Positions 17,546 to 26,659 of a stretch of DNA of 64,000 nucleotides are shown one piece after another. The position numbers were made by a program, and so were the translations under genes. Each line of letters starts with the position of its first letter. The first letter of the stretch is position 1. Source of the DNA: Candidatus Scatomonas pullistercoris (GTDB lineage: Bacteria; Bacillota; Clostridia; Lachnospirales; Lachnospiraceae); the NCBI GenBank assembly GCA_018713515.1, contig DVOO01000029.1, positions 57,154 to 121,153 of the forward strand, in the 5' to 3' direction. The notes beneath the pieces are model-generated. The model did no database searches. It had not been told where the DNA came from and saw nothing but the letters and a program-made list of their open reading frames with translations.

Positions 17546-19148
17546 GTTTCTGTTCCCTTGCTCCTTCCCGGTATTCTGTCGGTGTGACGCCTGTGTTTTT
17601 CTTGAAAATCCGGCTGAAATAGTTGGGGTCGCTGTACCCCACCTCCGCACAGATTTCCTTCATGCTGCACTCCTTCCGGCTCAGCATTTCCTTTGCCCGG
17701 CTGATTCTTAAGCCAGTCACATATTCTACGAAATTGCTGCCGGTTTCCTCTTTAAACAGTTTACTGAAATAGTAAGGGCTCAGATCCAGCTGCCTGGACA
17801 CTTCATCCAGAGACAGATCTCTGTGATAATTCTCCCGGATATACTGCTCTGCCCGGATCACCATCTGATTGGCATGCTCTTCCTTCTTCGTATGCATGTT
17901 CCGGCAGGCCTCTCCGAACTTTCCCACAAACCAGTTCTTCAGATCGCTGTTCTTTTCCGCGTTCATAACCAGCGGAAGATAATTGGAACGATCCTGAAAA
18001 TGGTACGTCATGCCCCCGTCCTGGTACACAATGTGTTCTGCCCACAGTACAAATTCCAGTGTTTTCAGCTTGACACTCGTATTATTTTCACCGTAATTTT
18101 CCAGCATCCAGTCAAAGAAATGGGCGGCCTCCCGCTCGCACTCCTCGCGTTCACCACTGCGCAGCCTGGCAAAAAGCTCGTTTTCCAGATCGATGGGATA
18201 CTCTTTATCGTAACGGCACTGGATGGGCAGATCATCCACATGGGCTACGCTTCCCGTAGAATTCACCAGCGCTTTCAGCGCCTCCTCATAAGAGGCCATG
18301 CTTTCATTCAGCCTGCGTATGGACCCGATTCCTACACGGAACGAAATATCCGTGATCCGACGGAGCTTCCGCGCCAGCTCCCTGCACACATCGATCATCT
18401 CAATCCGTTCTTCATATTCGATCTTCATTTTTTCGCAGGGCAGAAATACCGGTATTTTATTGGAAATCACAGAGCCCACCACACAGTTCCAGGTTTCCTT
18501 CACAGTCTCTCTGACTTTGGCATAGTTGCTCTGAATACGGACACTGGCTCCCACCGCGTTCGTCATGTGATTGCCGTGCTGGTCATCTCCCATCACAAGC
18601 GCCAGCATGCAGCCGTAGTCCGCGTTCATATTCAGCAGTTTTTTGTAATTTTGAATGTCCTCGTCAAAGGCTTCCTGAAACATAATGGAATAGACGAAGC
18701 CGTTTTCAATAATCGGCATGACCGTTTCCATCTTTTCCCGGATCAGCAGATCATCGCTGCGCTTTTTCCGCTTTGCTTCGATCCGGCCCATGGCTTTCTG
18801 AAGCACTTCCACGATTCCATGGGCACTGAAGGGTTTATTGATATAGTCCATAACGCCCAGATTAATGGCCTCTCTGGCATAGTCAAACCGGTCGTAGGCT
18901 GAAACAATGATAAATTCCACACCCGGATTATTTTTCTTAATCTCCCGGATTGCCTCGATCCCGTTAATTCCGGGCATCTGTATATCCATAAAGGCAATAT
19001 CCGGACGGAAGCGTTCAGCCAGTTCAATGACATCCCTTCCTGTTCTGGCCGTTTCCACCTGACACTGATCCGGAAAATGTTTTTCTATGATCATCTTCAG
19101 AGAATCCCTTACAATCCCCTCGTCATCCGCCAGCATAATCCGATACAT
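17529..19148 (-). CDS. YesN-type response regulator with AraC-family DNA-binding domain
   Basis: In this 539-residue protein the receiver domain spans residues 1-120, with the acidic pocket LADDEG, phospho-acceptor Asp in IAFMDIQMPGINGIEAI and Lys in DYINKPF. A long middle region follows. The C-terminal AraC HTH pair is at about residues 435-535 (DLSLDEVSRQLDLSPYYFSKLFKEETG and MKEICAEVGYSDPNYFSRIFK). It is translationally coupled to the kinase (TAATG overlap). In the comparable XylFII-LytS-YesN systems of clostridia the regulator activates the sugar ABC operon, and the neighbouring chvE-mmsA-mmsB is the obvious target here. All key residues are intact. Confidence 0.93.
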   Translation of the reverse strand: MYRIMLADDEGIVRDSLKMIIEKHFPDQCQVETARTGRDVIELAERFRPDIAFMDIQMPGINGIEAIREIKKNNPGVEFIIVSAYDRFDYAREAINLGVMDYINKPFSAHGIVEVLQKAMGRIEAKRKKRSDDLLIREKMETVMPIIENGFVYSIMFQEAFDEDIQNYKKLLNMNADYGCMLALVMGDDQHGNHMTNAVGASVRIQSNYAKVRETVKETWNCVVGSVISNKIPVFLPCEKMKIEYEERIEMIDVCRELARKLRRITDISFRVGIGSIRRLNESMASYEEALKALVNSTGSVAHVDDLPIQCRYDKEYPIDLENELFARLRSGEREECEREAAHFFDWMLENYGENNTSVKLKTLEFVLWAEHIVYQDGGMTYHFQDRSNYLPLVMNAEKNSDLKNWFVGKFGEACRNMHTKKEEHANQMVIRAEQYIRENYHRDLSLDEVSRQLDLSPYYFSKLFKEETGSNFVEYVTGLRISRAKEMLSRKECSMKEICAEVGYSDPNYFSRIFKKNTGVTPTEYREGAREQKHVEKA

Positions 19149-20665
19149 TATTTATCCTCCTGTCCGTCGGGAATGAGTATCTGCACCTCTGTTCCCCTGT
19201 TTTTCCCTTCACTCCATATGGTAAGCACCGCCCTGCCGTGAAAATACAGCTTCAGTCTCTCCATTACATTCCAGATACCCACGCCGTTTGAGCCCGAAGC
19301 CCGTTCATCCTCCCTGGCTTCTCCCGCGAGTACCTGGCGGATTCTCTCCTGTTCCATGCCCGCTCCGTTATCCCAGATACTGATGCTGATCTGCTTCTCC
19401 CTCCGACAGACGGAAAGCTCAATCCTTCCTTCCCAGTCAATTCCCCGGATGCCGTAGTTGACCGCATTTTCCACCAGAGGCTGGAGGATCATGCTGGGGA
19501 CCCTGACATCCATCAGCGATTCATCCACATCCTTCGTAAAATGTATTTCTCCGGCAAAACGCACGTTCAGGATATACACGTAGTTGTCGACCAGATGGAT
19601 TTCCTCCTCCAGGGAGGCGTCCTGGTCGTGCTTGCGCACATTGTACCGGAAAAAACCCGCCACGTTTTCGAGGAACTCTCCCGTCCGGTCCGCGTCCTCC
19701 ATCATGGCCAGCTGTGCTCCCGCGTTCAGAGTGTTAAACAGAAAGTGGGGATTGATCTGCGCCTGCAGGTATTTGAGCTGCGCATCCTTAAGATGGCTCT
19801 GCATCATCAGCTCCCTCTCCTTCAGCTGATTTTCCCGCTCCATAGTCTCACGGAGCTGCTCAATATAATCCCGGATGCTTTCCACCATCTGATTAAAAGC
19901 TCCCGTTACCACGCCCACCTCGTCCATACTCTGGACAGGTATTTTCTCAATTTCAAAATTTCCTCTTGCCACTTCGTCCGCAGATTCAGCCAGCCGGTGC
20001 AGCGGCTGCGTCACCATTCTGGTACTGACCACAATCAGGCTGATGTTTCCCAGAAAGACAACCAGAAGCACCGCGACCGTGACCAGCTCCGTGTAATTCA
20101 GGGAATCCATCAGAATCTGATACGTTTCAGAATTATCCTTAAACTGTTCGTTATTCAGGCTGTAGATATACGTATGGATCTCCTCATACAGAACCGTGGC
20201 CTCGTCAAACAGTTCACTGTACCGCTCCACATTTCTGCCCCTTTTGGCCTGGATGCTGTCCGCGGCCAGGGAAAGATAATCCTCTGATAATCCGCGGATA
20301 TTCTTCTCTGCCAGAAGCATTTCATTGTCCGTAATTTCCGTATTCAGCATATCTATTTTTTCACGGAAATCCTGCTCGCTCCGGTAATACTCTTCCATAG
20401 ATTCCGAACTTCTGGTATTCAGATAATCTTCCGTGCTTTCCTGCACCCGATCCAGGGCCGTTGAAAGCTCATTCATCCGGACATTGCTGGCGTAAACCTC
20501 TTCCACTCTCCCTGTCATTCCATTTACCACCGCGTATGTGTAAAGATTGACAGCCAGGATAATAAAAGAGGTCAGCAGAAAAATTCCCGTCAGCTTCTGC
20601 TGCAGAGACATATTCTTCCATCTTCTCAGAAAACGGTTTCTGCTGTATTGACTCTTAGCCTTCAT
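19148..20665 (-). CDS. YesM/LytS-type sensor histidine kinase
   Basis: This 505-residue protein has one membrane helix at about residues 25-47 and a second at about 192-215, enclosing an extracellular helical sensor of about 145 residues. A HAMP linker follows, then the His_kinase domain with the phospho-acceptor His in QINPHFLFNTLNAGAQ (near residue 310). The ATPase lobe has NAVNYG, DNGAGM and GVGIWNVMERL. It overlaps the upstream binding-protein gene by ATGA and the regulator gene by TAATG, so sensor, kinase and regulator are made together. The helical ectodomain would be the partner of the sugar-binding sensor encoded just upstream. Confidence 0.93.
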   Translation of the reverse strand: MKAKSQYSRNRFLRRWKNMSLQQKLTGIFLLTSFIILAVNLYTYAVVNGMTGRVEEVYASNVRMNELSTALDRVQESTEDYLNTRSSESMEEYYRSEQDFREKIDMLNTEITDNEMLLAEKNIRGLSEDYLSLAADSIQAKRGRNVERYSELFDEATVLYEEIHTYIYSLNNEQFKDNSETYQILMDSLNYTELVTVAVLLVVFLGNISLIVVSTRMVTQPLHRLAESADEVARGNFEIEKIPVQSMDEVGVVTGAFNQMVESIRDYIEQLRETMERENQLKERELMMQSHLKDAQLKYLQAQINPHFLFNTLNAGAQLAMMEDADRTGEFLENVAGFFRYNVRKHDQDASLEEEIHLVDNYVYILNVRFAGEIHFTKDVDESLMDVRVPSMILQPLVENAVNYGIRGIDWEGRIELSVCRREKQISISIWDNGAGMEQERIRQVLAGEAREDERASGSNGVGIWNVMERLKLYFHGRAVLTIWSEGKNRGTEVQILIPDGQEDK

Positions 20666-21654
20666 CCTTCTTTCATCAGCTCCTCTGCCTCTTCCGGGGT
20701 AATCACGTAGATATCCACTGCCATATAACCATTGGTATATCCGGTCTCCACATATTCATCCAGTGCATCCACGCACAGCTCGCCCAGCTGCGCGCTGTCC
20801 AGGCCCACTGTGGCCTGCACAATATTTTTAGACACAGCATCCAGGGTTGCATCTGAATTATAGTAGCCCAGGATCTGCACATTGCCCACCTGGTTATAGT
20901 CCACCGCGGCCGTATAGGCGCATCTGGTGTATACCGCGTTTACACACACCAGCACATCCGGCAGATCGTCCCCCAGAAAAATATCACGAATGGATTCTTC
21001 CGCGCTGAAGCTTCTGCTTCCATCTATGGATCTTGTTTCCACAGACACCGCGTTGTCATCGCCCAAGGTTTCCGCCAGCGTCTCACGGATCGCCAGCAGG
21101 ATCAGATTCTGACTGCTGTCTGTCCGGCTTTCATCCGTCAGAACCATCACCGTCCCCTCTCCCTCCGGAAGCATCTGGAGGATCTGCCTTCCATATTCCT
21201 GTCCGATATTGTAGCTGTTGCTTCCGACAAAGCACTGTCTGCGGCTCTCAATGCAGTCATTGAGCACCGTCACCACAGGGATTCCCTGCTCCACGGCGCT
21301 GTCAATGAGAGAGACCGTTTCTTCCTCATCGTCTCCCTCAACGATGATTCCATCCACAGAAGCCCGGATCGCCATATCCAGAAGATCGTTCCTGTCATAG
21401 TCAACAGCCAGATTTTTCCCAAAGCGCTCCACGTATACGCCCCTCTCTTTTCCCTTTTCCAGAGCGCTCTCATAGACGTCATTCCAGAAATCCTCATCTC
21501 CCTCGTCCGTAATCAGGGCATAGTGACGGCTGTACGTTGCATATTCTCCGGTCTCTCCTCCGCGTCTGCGGCTCCCGCTCCTGTAAAATATGAGAAGGAC
21601 CGCCATGGCGATCAGAGGCAGCGAGATCAGGATCCAGGTCTTTTTGCTTTTCAT
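20662..21654 (-). CDS. Membrane-anchored sugar-binding sensor protein (XylFII-like)
   Basis: This 330-residue protein has one N-terminal hydrophobic segment (TWILISLPLIAMAVLLIFY) and no lipobox, so it is probably held as a signal anchor. It then has a LacI/ribose-binding-type periplasmic domain: HYALITDEGDEDFWNDVYESA, IIVEGDDEEETVSLIDSAVE and GIPVVTVLNDCIESRRQCFVG. It is the first gene of the four-gene sensor operon, with its own promoter. Its fusion-like gene order with a LytS/YesM kinase matches clostridial XylFII-LytS, where the binding protein docks on the kinase ectodomain. It is more divergent from the two ChvE-like proteins than they are from each other. The ligand is not known. Confidence 0.88.
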   Translation of the reverse strand: MKSKKTWILISLPLIAMAVLLIFYRSGSRRRGGETGEYATYSRHYALITDEGDEDFWNDVYESALEKGKERGVYVERFGKNLAVDYDRNDLLDMAIRASVDGIIVEGDDEEETVSLIDSAVEQGIPVVTVLNDCIESRRQCFVGSNSYNIGQEYGRQILQMLPEGEGTVMVLTDESRTDSSQNLILLAIRETLAETLGDDNAVSVETRSIDGSRSFSAEESIRDIFLGDDLPDVLVCVNAVYTRCAYTAAVDYNQVGNVQILGYYNSDATLDAVSKNIVQATVGLDSAQLGELCVDALDEYVETGYTNGYMAVDIYVITPEEAEELMKEG

Positions 21655-21728
21655 ACTTTTCTCCTTCAGCGGGGCACCGGCGGCTGTCCGGATCCGGACG
21701 GCGCAAGGTATACCGCAATATATAATAA

Positions 21729-21757
21729 ATTTTAGCGCACATCCCGGATATTGACAA
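21729..21757 (-). promoter_or_regulatory. Promoter of the sugar-sensing operon
   Basis: TTGTCA-N17-TAAAAT on the minus strand, about 75 bases before the sensor gene start. Confidence 0.55.
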
Positions 21758-21790
21758 GTTTTAAATATCCATCCCTCCCCAAAACGCAGA

Positions 21791-21840
21791 AAAACTCCCG
21801 GCGCAGCAGGAAATTCCGCTGTCTGCCGGGAGTTTTCTTT
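21791..21840. terminator. Terminator at the end of the butyrate operon
   Basis: AAAACTCCCGGC and GCCGGGAGTTTT form a 12-bp stem with A- and T-runs on both flanks. It lies just after the etfA stop. Confidence 0.85.
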
Positions 21841-21866
21841 AATAAAGGGCGGCCCCTGTTATCTGG

Positions 21867-22910
21867 TTATTCCGCAGCCTTTGCTTCTTTGATCATAGCG
21901 GTCAGCTTCGGAACAATCTTGTTCAGATCGCCGACCACGCCGTAGTCAGCCACCTCAAAGATGGGTGCAGACTCATCCTTGTTGATGGCGATAATGATAT
22001 CTGACTCTTCCATTCCGGCCACATGCTGAATGGCTCCGGAAATACCGATGGCGAAGTATACCTGGGGACGTACAGTCTTTCCGGTCTGTCCTACCTGCAT
22101 ATCCTTCGGCATCCATCCTGCATCCACCACCGCACGGGAGCAGCTTACCTCGCCGCCCAGAGCATCTGCCAGATCACGCAGCATCTGGAAGTTCTCGGGG
22201 CTGCCCACTCCACGTCCGCCGGATACCAGAATCTTGGCATCCATAATATCCACGGTCTCGGATACGGATTTTACGATATCCAGGATCTCCACGTACTTGT
22301 CATTGGGAGTAAATCCGGGATTATATTCTACCACATTTGCCTTGGCTCCCTGGATGGGCTCAATTTTCTGCATAACGCCGGGGCGAACCGTAGCCATCTG
22401 CGGACGGTTGTCCGGGCATGCGATGGTCGCGATGGTATTTCCTCCGAAGGCCGGACGGGTCATCAGCAACTGATTGTGCTTCTGCTCCTGGCCTTCTCTG
22501 GCCACCAGCGGGAAATCTCCGATATCCAGCTGTGTACAGTCTGCCGTCAGGCCGGTGGCTACTCTTGCGGAAACCCTCGGTCCCAGATCACGGCCGATGG
22601 CAGTTGCTCCCACCAGCATGATCTCCGGCTTAAACTCATTAATTACAGAAGCCAGGGCGTGGGTATAGGGCTCTGTCCGGTAATCCTTCAGTTCCGGATC
22701 ATCCACAACGATTACTTTATCCGCGCCGTAAGCTGCCAGCTCATCTGCCAGTCCCTTTACGTCCGAACCGATCAGAACCGCCGTCACATCGGTGTCCAAA
22801 TCCTTTGCCAGGTCTTTCGCCTTGCCCAGCAGCTCGAAGGCAATGTTATCCAGCTTATTGTCAACCTGCTGCGCGTAGACATATACGCCTTTATATTCTT
22901 CCAAATTCAT
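21867..22910 (-). CDS. etfA: Electron transfer flavoprotein, alpha subunit
   Basis: About 347 residues starting at the ATG giving MNLEEYKGVYVYAQ, which has AGGTGG about 8 bases upstream. The track extends to a GTG four codons earlier. The N-terminal half forms the ETF Rossmann-like domain. The C-terminal FAD domain has VSGGRGVGSPENFQ, GQTGKTVRPQVYFAIGISGAIQH and INKDESAPIFEVADYGVVGD, the FAD-binding signature. With EtfB and Bcd it forms the flavin-bifurcating complex that couples crotonyl-CoA reduction to ferredoxin reduction. It is the last gene of thl-crt-hbd-bcd-etfB-etfA and is followed by a terminator. Confidence 0.96.
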   Translation of the reverse strand: MNLEEYKGVYVYAQQVDNKLDNIAFELLGKAKDLAKDLDTDVTAVLIGSDVKGLADELAAYGADKVIVVDDPELKDYRTEPYTHALASVINEFKPEIMLVGATAIGRDLGPRVSARVATGLTADCTQLDIGDFPLVAREGQEQKHNQLLMTRPAFGGNTIATIACPDNRPQMATVRPGVMQKIEPIQGAKANVVEYNPGFTPNDKYVEILDIVKSVSETVDIMDAKILVSGGRGVGSPENFQMLRDLADALGGEVSCSRAVVDAGWMPKDMQVGQTGKTVRPQVYFAIGISGAIQHVAGMEESDIIIAINKDESAPIFEVADYGVVGDLNKIVPKLTAMIKEAKAAE

Positions 22911-22928
22911 CCTGTTCACCACCTTATA

Positions 22929-23711
22929 TTAAATGATATGTTTTTCTTTCAGTTTTTCAGTAATGTATGCCGCTCCGGCTTCCGGATCCAGAACAAAATG
23001 CTCGCCGGCACCCTTTCTTACCTTATCAGAAGCCTTGGCAATCTTGGTCGGAGAGCCTTTCAGACCCAGATTGGAATCATCCACATCCTTCAGATCAGCT
23101 CTTCCCCAGGTGGTGATCTCCGCATCGCAGGCATCGAAAATTCCGCCCGGTGTCATGTAACGCGGCTCATTCAGTTCGGAAAGCGCGGTAATCAGACAGG
23201 GCATTTTCGCCTTCAGCACATGGTATCTGTCCTCAAACTGACGCTGTACAACCACATAGTCCCCGTCAATCTTAATGTCCTGCGCGTAGGAGATAACCGG
23301 AAGGCCCAGATGCTCGGAGATCTGCGGACCTACCTGCGCGGTATCGCCGTCGATAGCCTGGCGTCCGGTAATGATCAGGTCGTACTCCAGATTTCTCAGC
23401 GCGCCCGCAAGTGTAGTGGAGGTAGCCCAGGTATCGGCGCCTCCCAGTACGCGGTCCGTTACAAGGATTCCCTTATCGGCTCCCATGGCCAGTGCCTCGC
23501 GGAGCACATCGGCAGCCTTGGGCAGACCCATGGTCACAACGGTTACTTCTGCGCCGTACTGATCTTTCAGTCTCAGGGCAGCTTCCAGTCCGGCCTTGTC
23601 ATCCGGATTCATGATTGCCAGCATCGCGGCTCTGTTCAATGTGCCGTCCGGGTTGAACTGTACGCCACCCTTGGTATCCGGCACCTGTTTTACACAAACA
23701 ACTATCTTCAC
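22929..23711 (-). CDS. etfB: Electron transfer flavoprotein, beta subunit
   Basis: This 260-residue protein starts at a GTG (MKIVVCVKQVPDT), 7 bases behind AGGAGGA. VTMGLPKAADVLREALAMGAD and GRQAIDGDTAQVGPQISEHLG are the ETF-beta signatures that bind the second nucleotide. In butyrate-forming Clostridia the beta-subunit flavin is the bifurcating site that accepts NADH electrons. It sits between bcd and etfA, the standard order. It is full length, with the C-terminal ITEKLKEKHII resembling clostridial homologues. Confidence 0.96.
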   Translation of the reverse strand: MKIVVCVKQVPDTKGGVQFNPDGTLNRAAMLAIMNPDDKAGLEAALRLKDQYGAEVTVVTMGLPKAADVLREALAMGADKGILVTDRVLGGADTWATSTTLAGALRNLEYDLIITGRQAIDGDTAQVGPQISEHLGLPVISYAQDIKIDGDYVVVQRQFEDRYHVLKAKMPCLITALSELNEPRYMTPGGIFDACDAEITTWGRADLKDVDDSNLGLKGSPTKIAKASDKVRKGAGEHFVLDPEAGAAYITEKLKEKHII

Positions 23712-23727
23712 GGTTCGTATCCTCCTG

Positions 23728-24879
23728 TTATTTCAATAAGCTTCCAGAAATTACCATGCGCTGAACTTCAGAAGTTCCCTCATAGATCTCAGTGATCTTT
23801 GCATCACGCATCATGCGCTCCACATCATACTCTCTGATGTAGCCGTATCCGCCGTGAAGCTGAACAGCCTTGGTGGTCACTTCCATAGCTACTTCCGCGG
23901 CGTACAGTTTTGCCTTGGCAGCCTCCACGCTGTACGACTTCTGGGTGGCCTTTGCCATGGCAGCCTTATAAACCAGAAGCTGGGCAGCCTCTACCTTGGT
24001 GGCCATATCCGCCAGCTGGAACTGCGTGTTCTGGAACTGGGAGATAGAACGTCCGAACTGTTTTCTCTCTTTTACGTACTTGATGGTCGTCTCCAGCGCG
24101 CCCTCCGCGGGGCCCAGAGCCTGGGCAGCGATACCGATACGGCCGCCGTCCAGCGTGTGCATGGCGATATTGAAGCCTTTACCCTGCTGGCCCAGCAGAT
24201 TCTCTTTCGGAATACGGCAGTCGGTAAAGATCAGCTCGTAGGTAGAGGAGCCGCGGATACCCATCTTCTTCTCCTTGGTTCCGAAGGTAAATCCAGGTGT
24301 TCCCTTCTCCACGATGAAAGCGGAAATCTCTTTTACTTTTCTTCCACGCTTCTCAATCGTTCCGGTTACAGCAATAATGATGTACACATCTGCTTCCTTG
24401 CCGTTGGTGATAAAGCATTTGGAGCCGTTCAGCACCCACTCATCGCCCTCCAGCACCGCCTTGGTCTGCTGTCCCTGGGCATCGGTGCCGGCACCCGGCT
24501 CGGTCAGTCCGAAAGCGCCCAGCTTCTCGCCCCTGGCCAGAGCCGGAACGTATTTCTGCTTCTGCTCCTCCGTTCCGTAAGTAAGAATCGGATCAATGCA
24601 GAGGGAGGTGTGGGCGGATACGATAACCGCAGTGGTACCGCAGACCTTAGCCAGCTCTTCCACACACATTGCATAGGTCAGGGGATCGCAGCCCTGTCCG
24701 CCGTACTCCTTGGGAACCGGAATTCCCAGGAACCCGTACTTAGCCAATTTCTCTACGGTAGCTCTCGGGAATGTTTCCGTCTCGTCTACCTCCTGTGCCA
24801 GAGGCTTTACTTCTTTCTCGGCGAACTCTCTGAACAGAGTTCTGGCCATTTCATGTTTCTTATCTAATGCGAAATCCAT
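23728..24879 (-). CDS. bcd: Butyryl-CoA dehydrogenase
   Basis: This 383-residue acyl-CoA dehydrogenase reduces crotonyl-CoA to butyryl-CoA in complex with EtfAB. LGAFGLTEPGAGTDA is the FAD/substrate loop, and the catalytic Glu lies in ITEIYEGTSEVQRMVI near residue 367, the short-chain position. QFQLADMATKVEAAQ and QLHGGYGYIREYDVERMMRD are typical. It lies between hbd and etfB in the butyryl-CoA operon with a GGAGGA site. Length and motifs match clostridial Bcd. Confidence 0.96.
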   Translation of the reverse strand: MDFALDKKHEMARTLFREFAEKEVKPLAQEVDETETFPRATVEKLAKYGFLGIPVPKEYGGQGCDPLTYAMCVEELAKVCGTTAVIVSAHTSLCIDPILTYGTEEQKQKYVPALARGEKLGAFGLTEPGAGTDAQGQQTKAVLEGDEWVLNGSKCFITNGKEADVYIIIAVTGTIEKRGRKVKEISAFIVEKGTPGFTFGTKEKKMGIRGSSTYELIFTDCRIPKENLLGQQGKGFNIAMHTLDGGRIGIAAQALGPAEGALETTIKYVKERKQFGRSISQFQNTQFQLADMATKVEAAQLLVYKAAMAKATQKSYSVEAAKAKLYAAEVAMEVTTKAVQLHGGYGYIREYDVERMMRDAKITEIYEGTSEVQRMVISGSLLK

Positions 24880-24899
24880 GTCTCTTCCTCCATTATCCC

Positions 24900-25739
24900 T
24901 TACTTGCTGTAATCATAGAAACCGATGCCGGTCTTGCGTCCCAGCTTGCCGCCGCGGACCATCTTTCTCAGAAGCGGATGCGGACGGTACTTGGAATCTC
25001 CGGTCTCATTGTACAGGACTTCCATGATTGCCAGGCAGATGTCCAGGCCGATCAGATCACCCAGCTCCAGCGGGCCCATGGGATGGTTTGCGCCCAGCTT
25101 CATAGCTGCGTCAATACCCTCTACAGAGGCTACACCGTCTGCGTAGATGCCCACCGCCTCATTGATCATGGGAACCAGAATACGGTTTACAACGAAGCCT
25201 GCGGCCTCCTCCACCTGAACCGGAGTCTTGCCGATCTCCGTTGCGATGGCTTTGATCTTGTCAACCATCTCTGCCGGAGTATTCAGACCGGCAATTACCT
25301 CCACCAGCTTCATAACGGGAGCCGGGTTGAAGAAATGCATGCCGATCACCGGACGGTCCAGGCCGGCGCCGATCTCTGTAATGGACAGAGAGGAGGTGTT
25401 GGTGGCAAACATACAGTCAGCCTTGCAGATGGCCTGCAGTTCTTTGAAGGTCTGCTTTTTGATCTCCATGTTCTCCAGGGCAGCTTCCACGACCAGATCG
25501 CAGTCCGTGCAGATGTCCTTAACGCCTGTGGTGATCTTGGCCAGGATGGCGTCCGCAGCAGCCTGCTCCATCTTTCCCTTGGCAATTCTCTTCTCAAAGC
25601 CCTTGGCGATCTTATTCTTGCCATTGGCGGCCAGCTCTTCGTTGATATCACAGAGGCATACCTCGTAGCCTTCTGTCTGAGCAAAAGCCTGAGCAATTCC
25701 GGAACCCATGGTTCCCGCGCCGATAATACCTACTTTCAT
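24900..25739 (-). CDS. hbd: 3-hydroxybutyryl-CoA dehydrogenase
   Basis: About 279 residues starting at [19 protein letters not shown]. The track begins five codons earlier, but GGAGG is at the right distance only for this ATG. The NAD(P)-binding GxGxxG is in the first 12 residues. [17 protein letters not shown] and [14 protein letters not shown] carry the catalytic His and the dimer contacts. It reduces acetoacetyl-CoA to 3-hydroxybutyryl-CoA. It is placed between crt and bcd. Confidence 0.96.
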   Translation of the reverse strand: MKVGIIGAGTMGSGIAQAFAQTEGYEVCLCDINEELAANGKNKIAKGFEKRIAKGKMEQAAADAILAKITTGVKDICTDCDLVVEAALENMEIKKQTFKELQAICKADCMFATNTSSLSITEIGAGLDRPVIGMHFFNPAPVMKLVEVIAGLNTPAEMVDKIKAIATEIGKTPVQVEEAAGFVVNRILVPMINEAVGIYADGVASVEGIDAAMKLGANHPMGPLELGDLIGLDICLAIMEVLYNETGDSKYRPHPLLRKMVRGGKLGRKTGIGFYDYSK

Positions 25740-25799
25740 CTTCTTATCCTCCATTGTTTATGTTTTATATGATTTTACTGAAAGATGCCGGTGAAAAAA

Positions 25800-26576
25800 T
25801 CACTTGTTTAAAAAGGCCTCTACCTTTCTCTTCTCCAGAAATGCAGCCATACCCTCCTTCTGGTCATAGGACTCGAAGCAGTCGCCGAACAGCTTTTCCT
25901 CAATGACAATGGCCTGATCCATATCCACCTGCAGGCCCTCGTTGATGGCCTTCTTGCAGTTGCGCACGGCGATGGGGGCGTTCTTGGCGATGCCTGCAGC
26001 CATTTTCTTCGCTGCGGGGATAAGCTCCTCCAGCGGATATACATGATTGACGAGACCGATTCTGTAAGCGTCATCCGCCTTGATATTTCTGGCTCCGTAG
26101 ATCATCTCCTTGGCGCGGCCCACGCCGACAATCCTGGCCAGTCTCTGGGTGCCGCCGAAGCCCGGAGTAATTCCCAGGCCCACCTCCGGCTGTCCAAACA
26201 CCGCGTTCTCAGAGCAAAGACGGATGTCACAGCTCATGGCGATCTCACAGCCGCCGCCCAGGGCAAAGCCGTTAATGGCTGCGATCACAGGAATCGGGAA
26301 GGTCTCGATTTTTCTGAAGATATCATTTCCCTTCTTTCCGAAGGCTTCTCCCTCTGCCTTGGTCAGGCTGCTCATCTCTCCGATGTCCGCGCCGGCCACG
26401 AAAGACTTCTCTCCCGCTCCGGTCAGGATCAGGGCACGGATCTCCCCCAGATCCACAGAGTCAAATGCCTCGTTCAGATCATCCAGAACCTGGCTGTTCA
26501 GCGCGTTCAGCGCCTTGGGGCGGTTGATGGTGATAATGCCCACCGCACCTTCTGTTTCATAGGTTACGAACTCCAT
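25800..26576 (-). CDS. crt: 3-hydroxybutyryl-CoA dehydratase (crotonase)
   Basis: This 258-residue crotonase-fold protein dehydrates 3-hydroxybutyryl-CoA to crotonyl-CoA. RPKALNALNSQVLDDLN, FVAGADIGEM (oxyanion hole) and GFALGGGCEIAMSCDIR are canonical, and the two catalytic glutamates lie in GGGCE and FGQPEVGLGI. It is the second gene of the butyrate operon, after thl. All motifs are intact and the length is normal. Confidence 0.96.
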   Translation of the reverse strand: MEFVTYETEGAVGIITINRPKALNALNSQVLDDLNEAFDSVDLGEIRALILTGAGEKSFVAGADIGEMSSLTKAEGEAFGKKGNDIFRKIETFPIPVIAAINGFALGGGCEIAMSCDIRLCSENAVFGQPEVGLGITPGFGGTQRLARIVGVGRAKEMIYGARNIKADDAYRIGLVNHVYPLEELIPAAKKMAAGIAKNAPIAVRNCKKAINEGLQVDMDQAIVIEEKLFGDCFESYDQKEGMAAFLEKRKVEAFLNK

Positions 26577-26659
26577 AAGTACTCTCCCTTCTTATCTTTA
26601 TACATACAGACAGCTGCGGATTTCTCCGCAGTCATCTGTCCTTGTCTGTATCTCTTTGA

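Noticed and set aside
22023-23795. 590-aa plus-strand ORF across etfA and etfB
   Set aside because: It spans two genes of the butyrate operon in antisense and contains no plausible domain.
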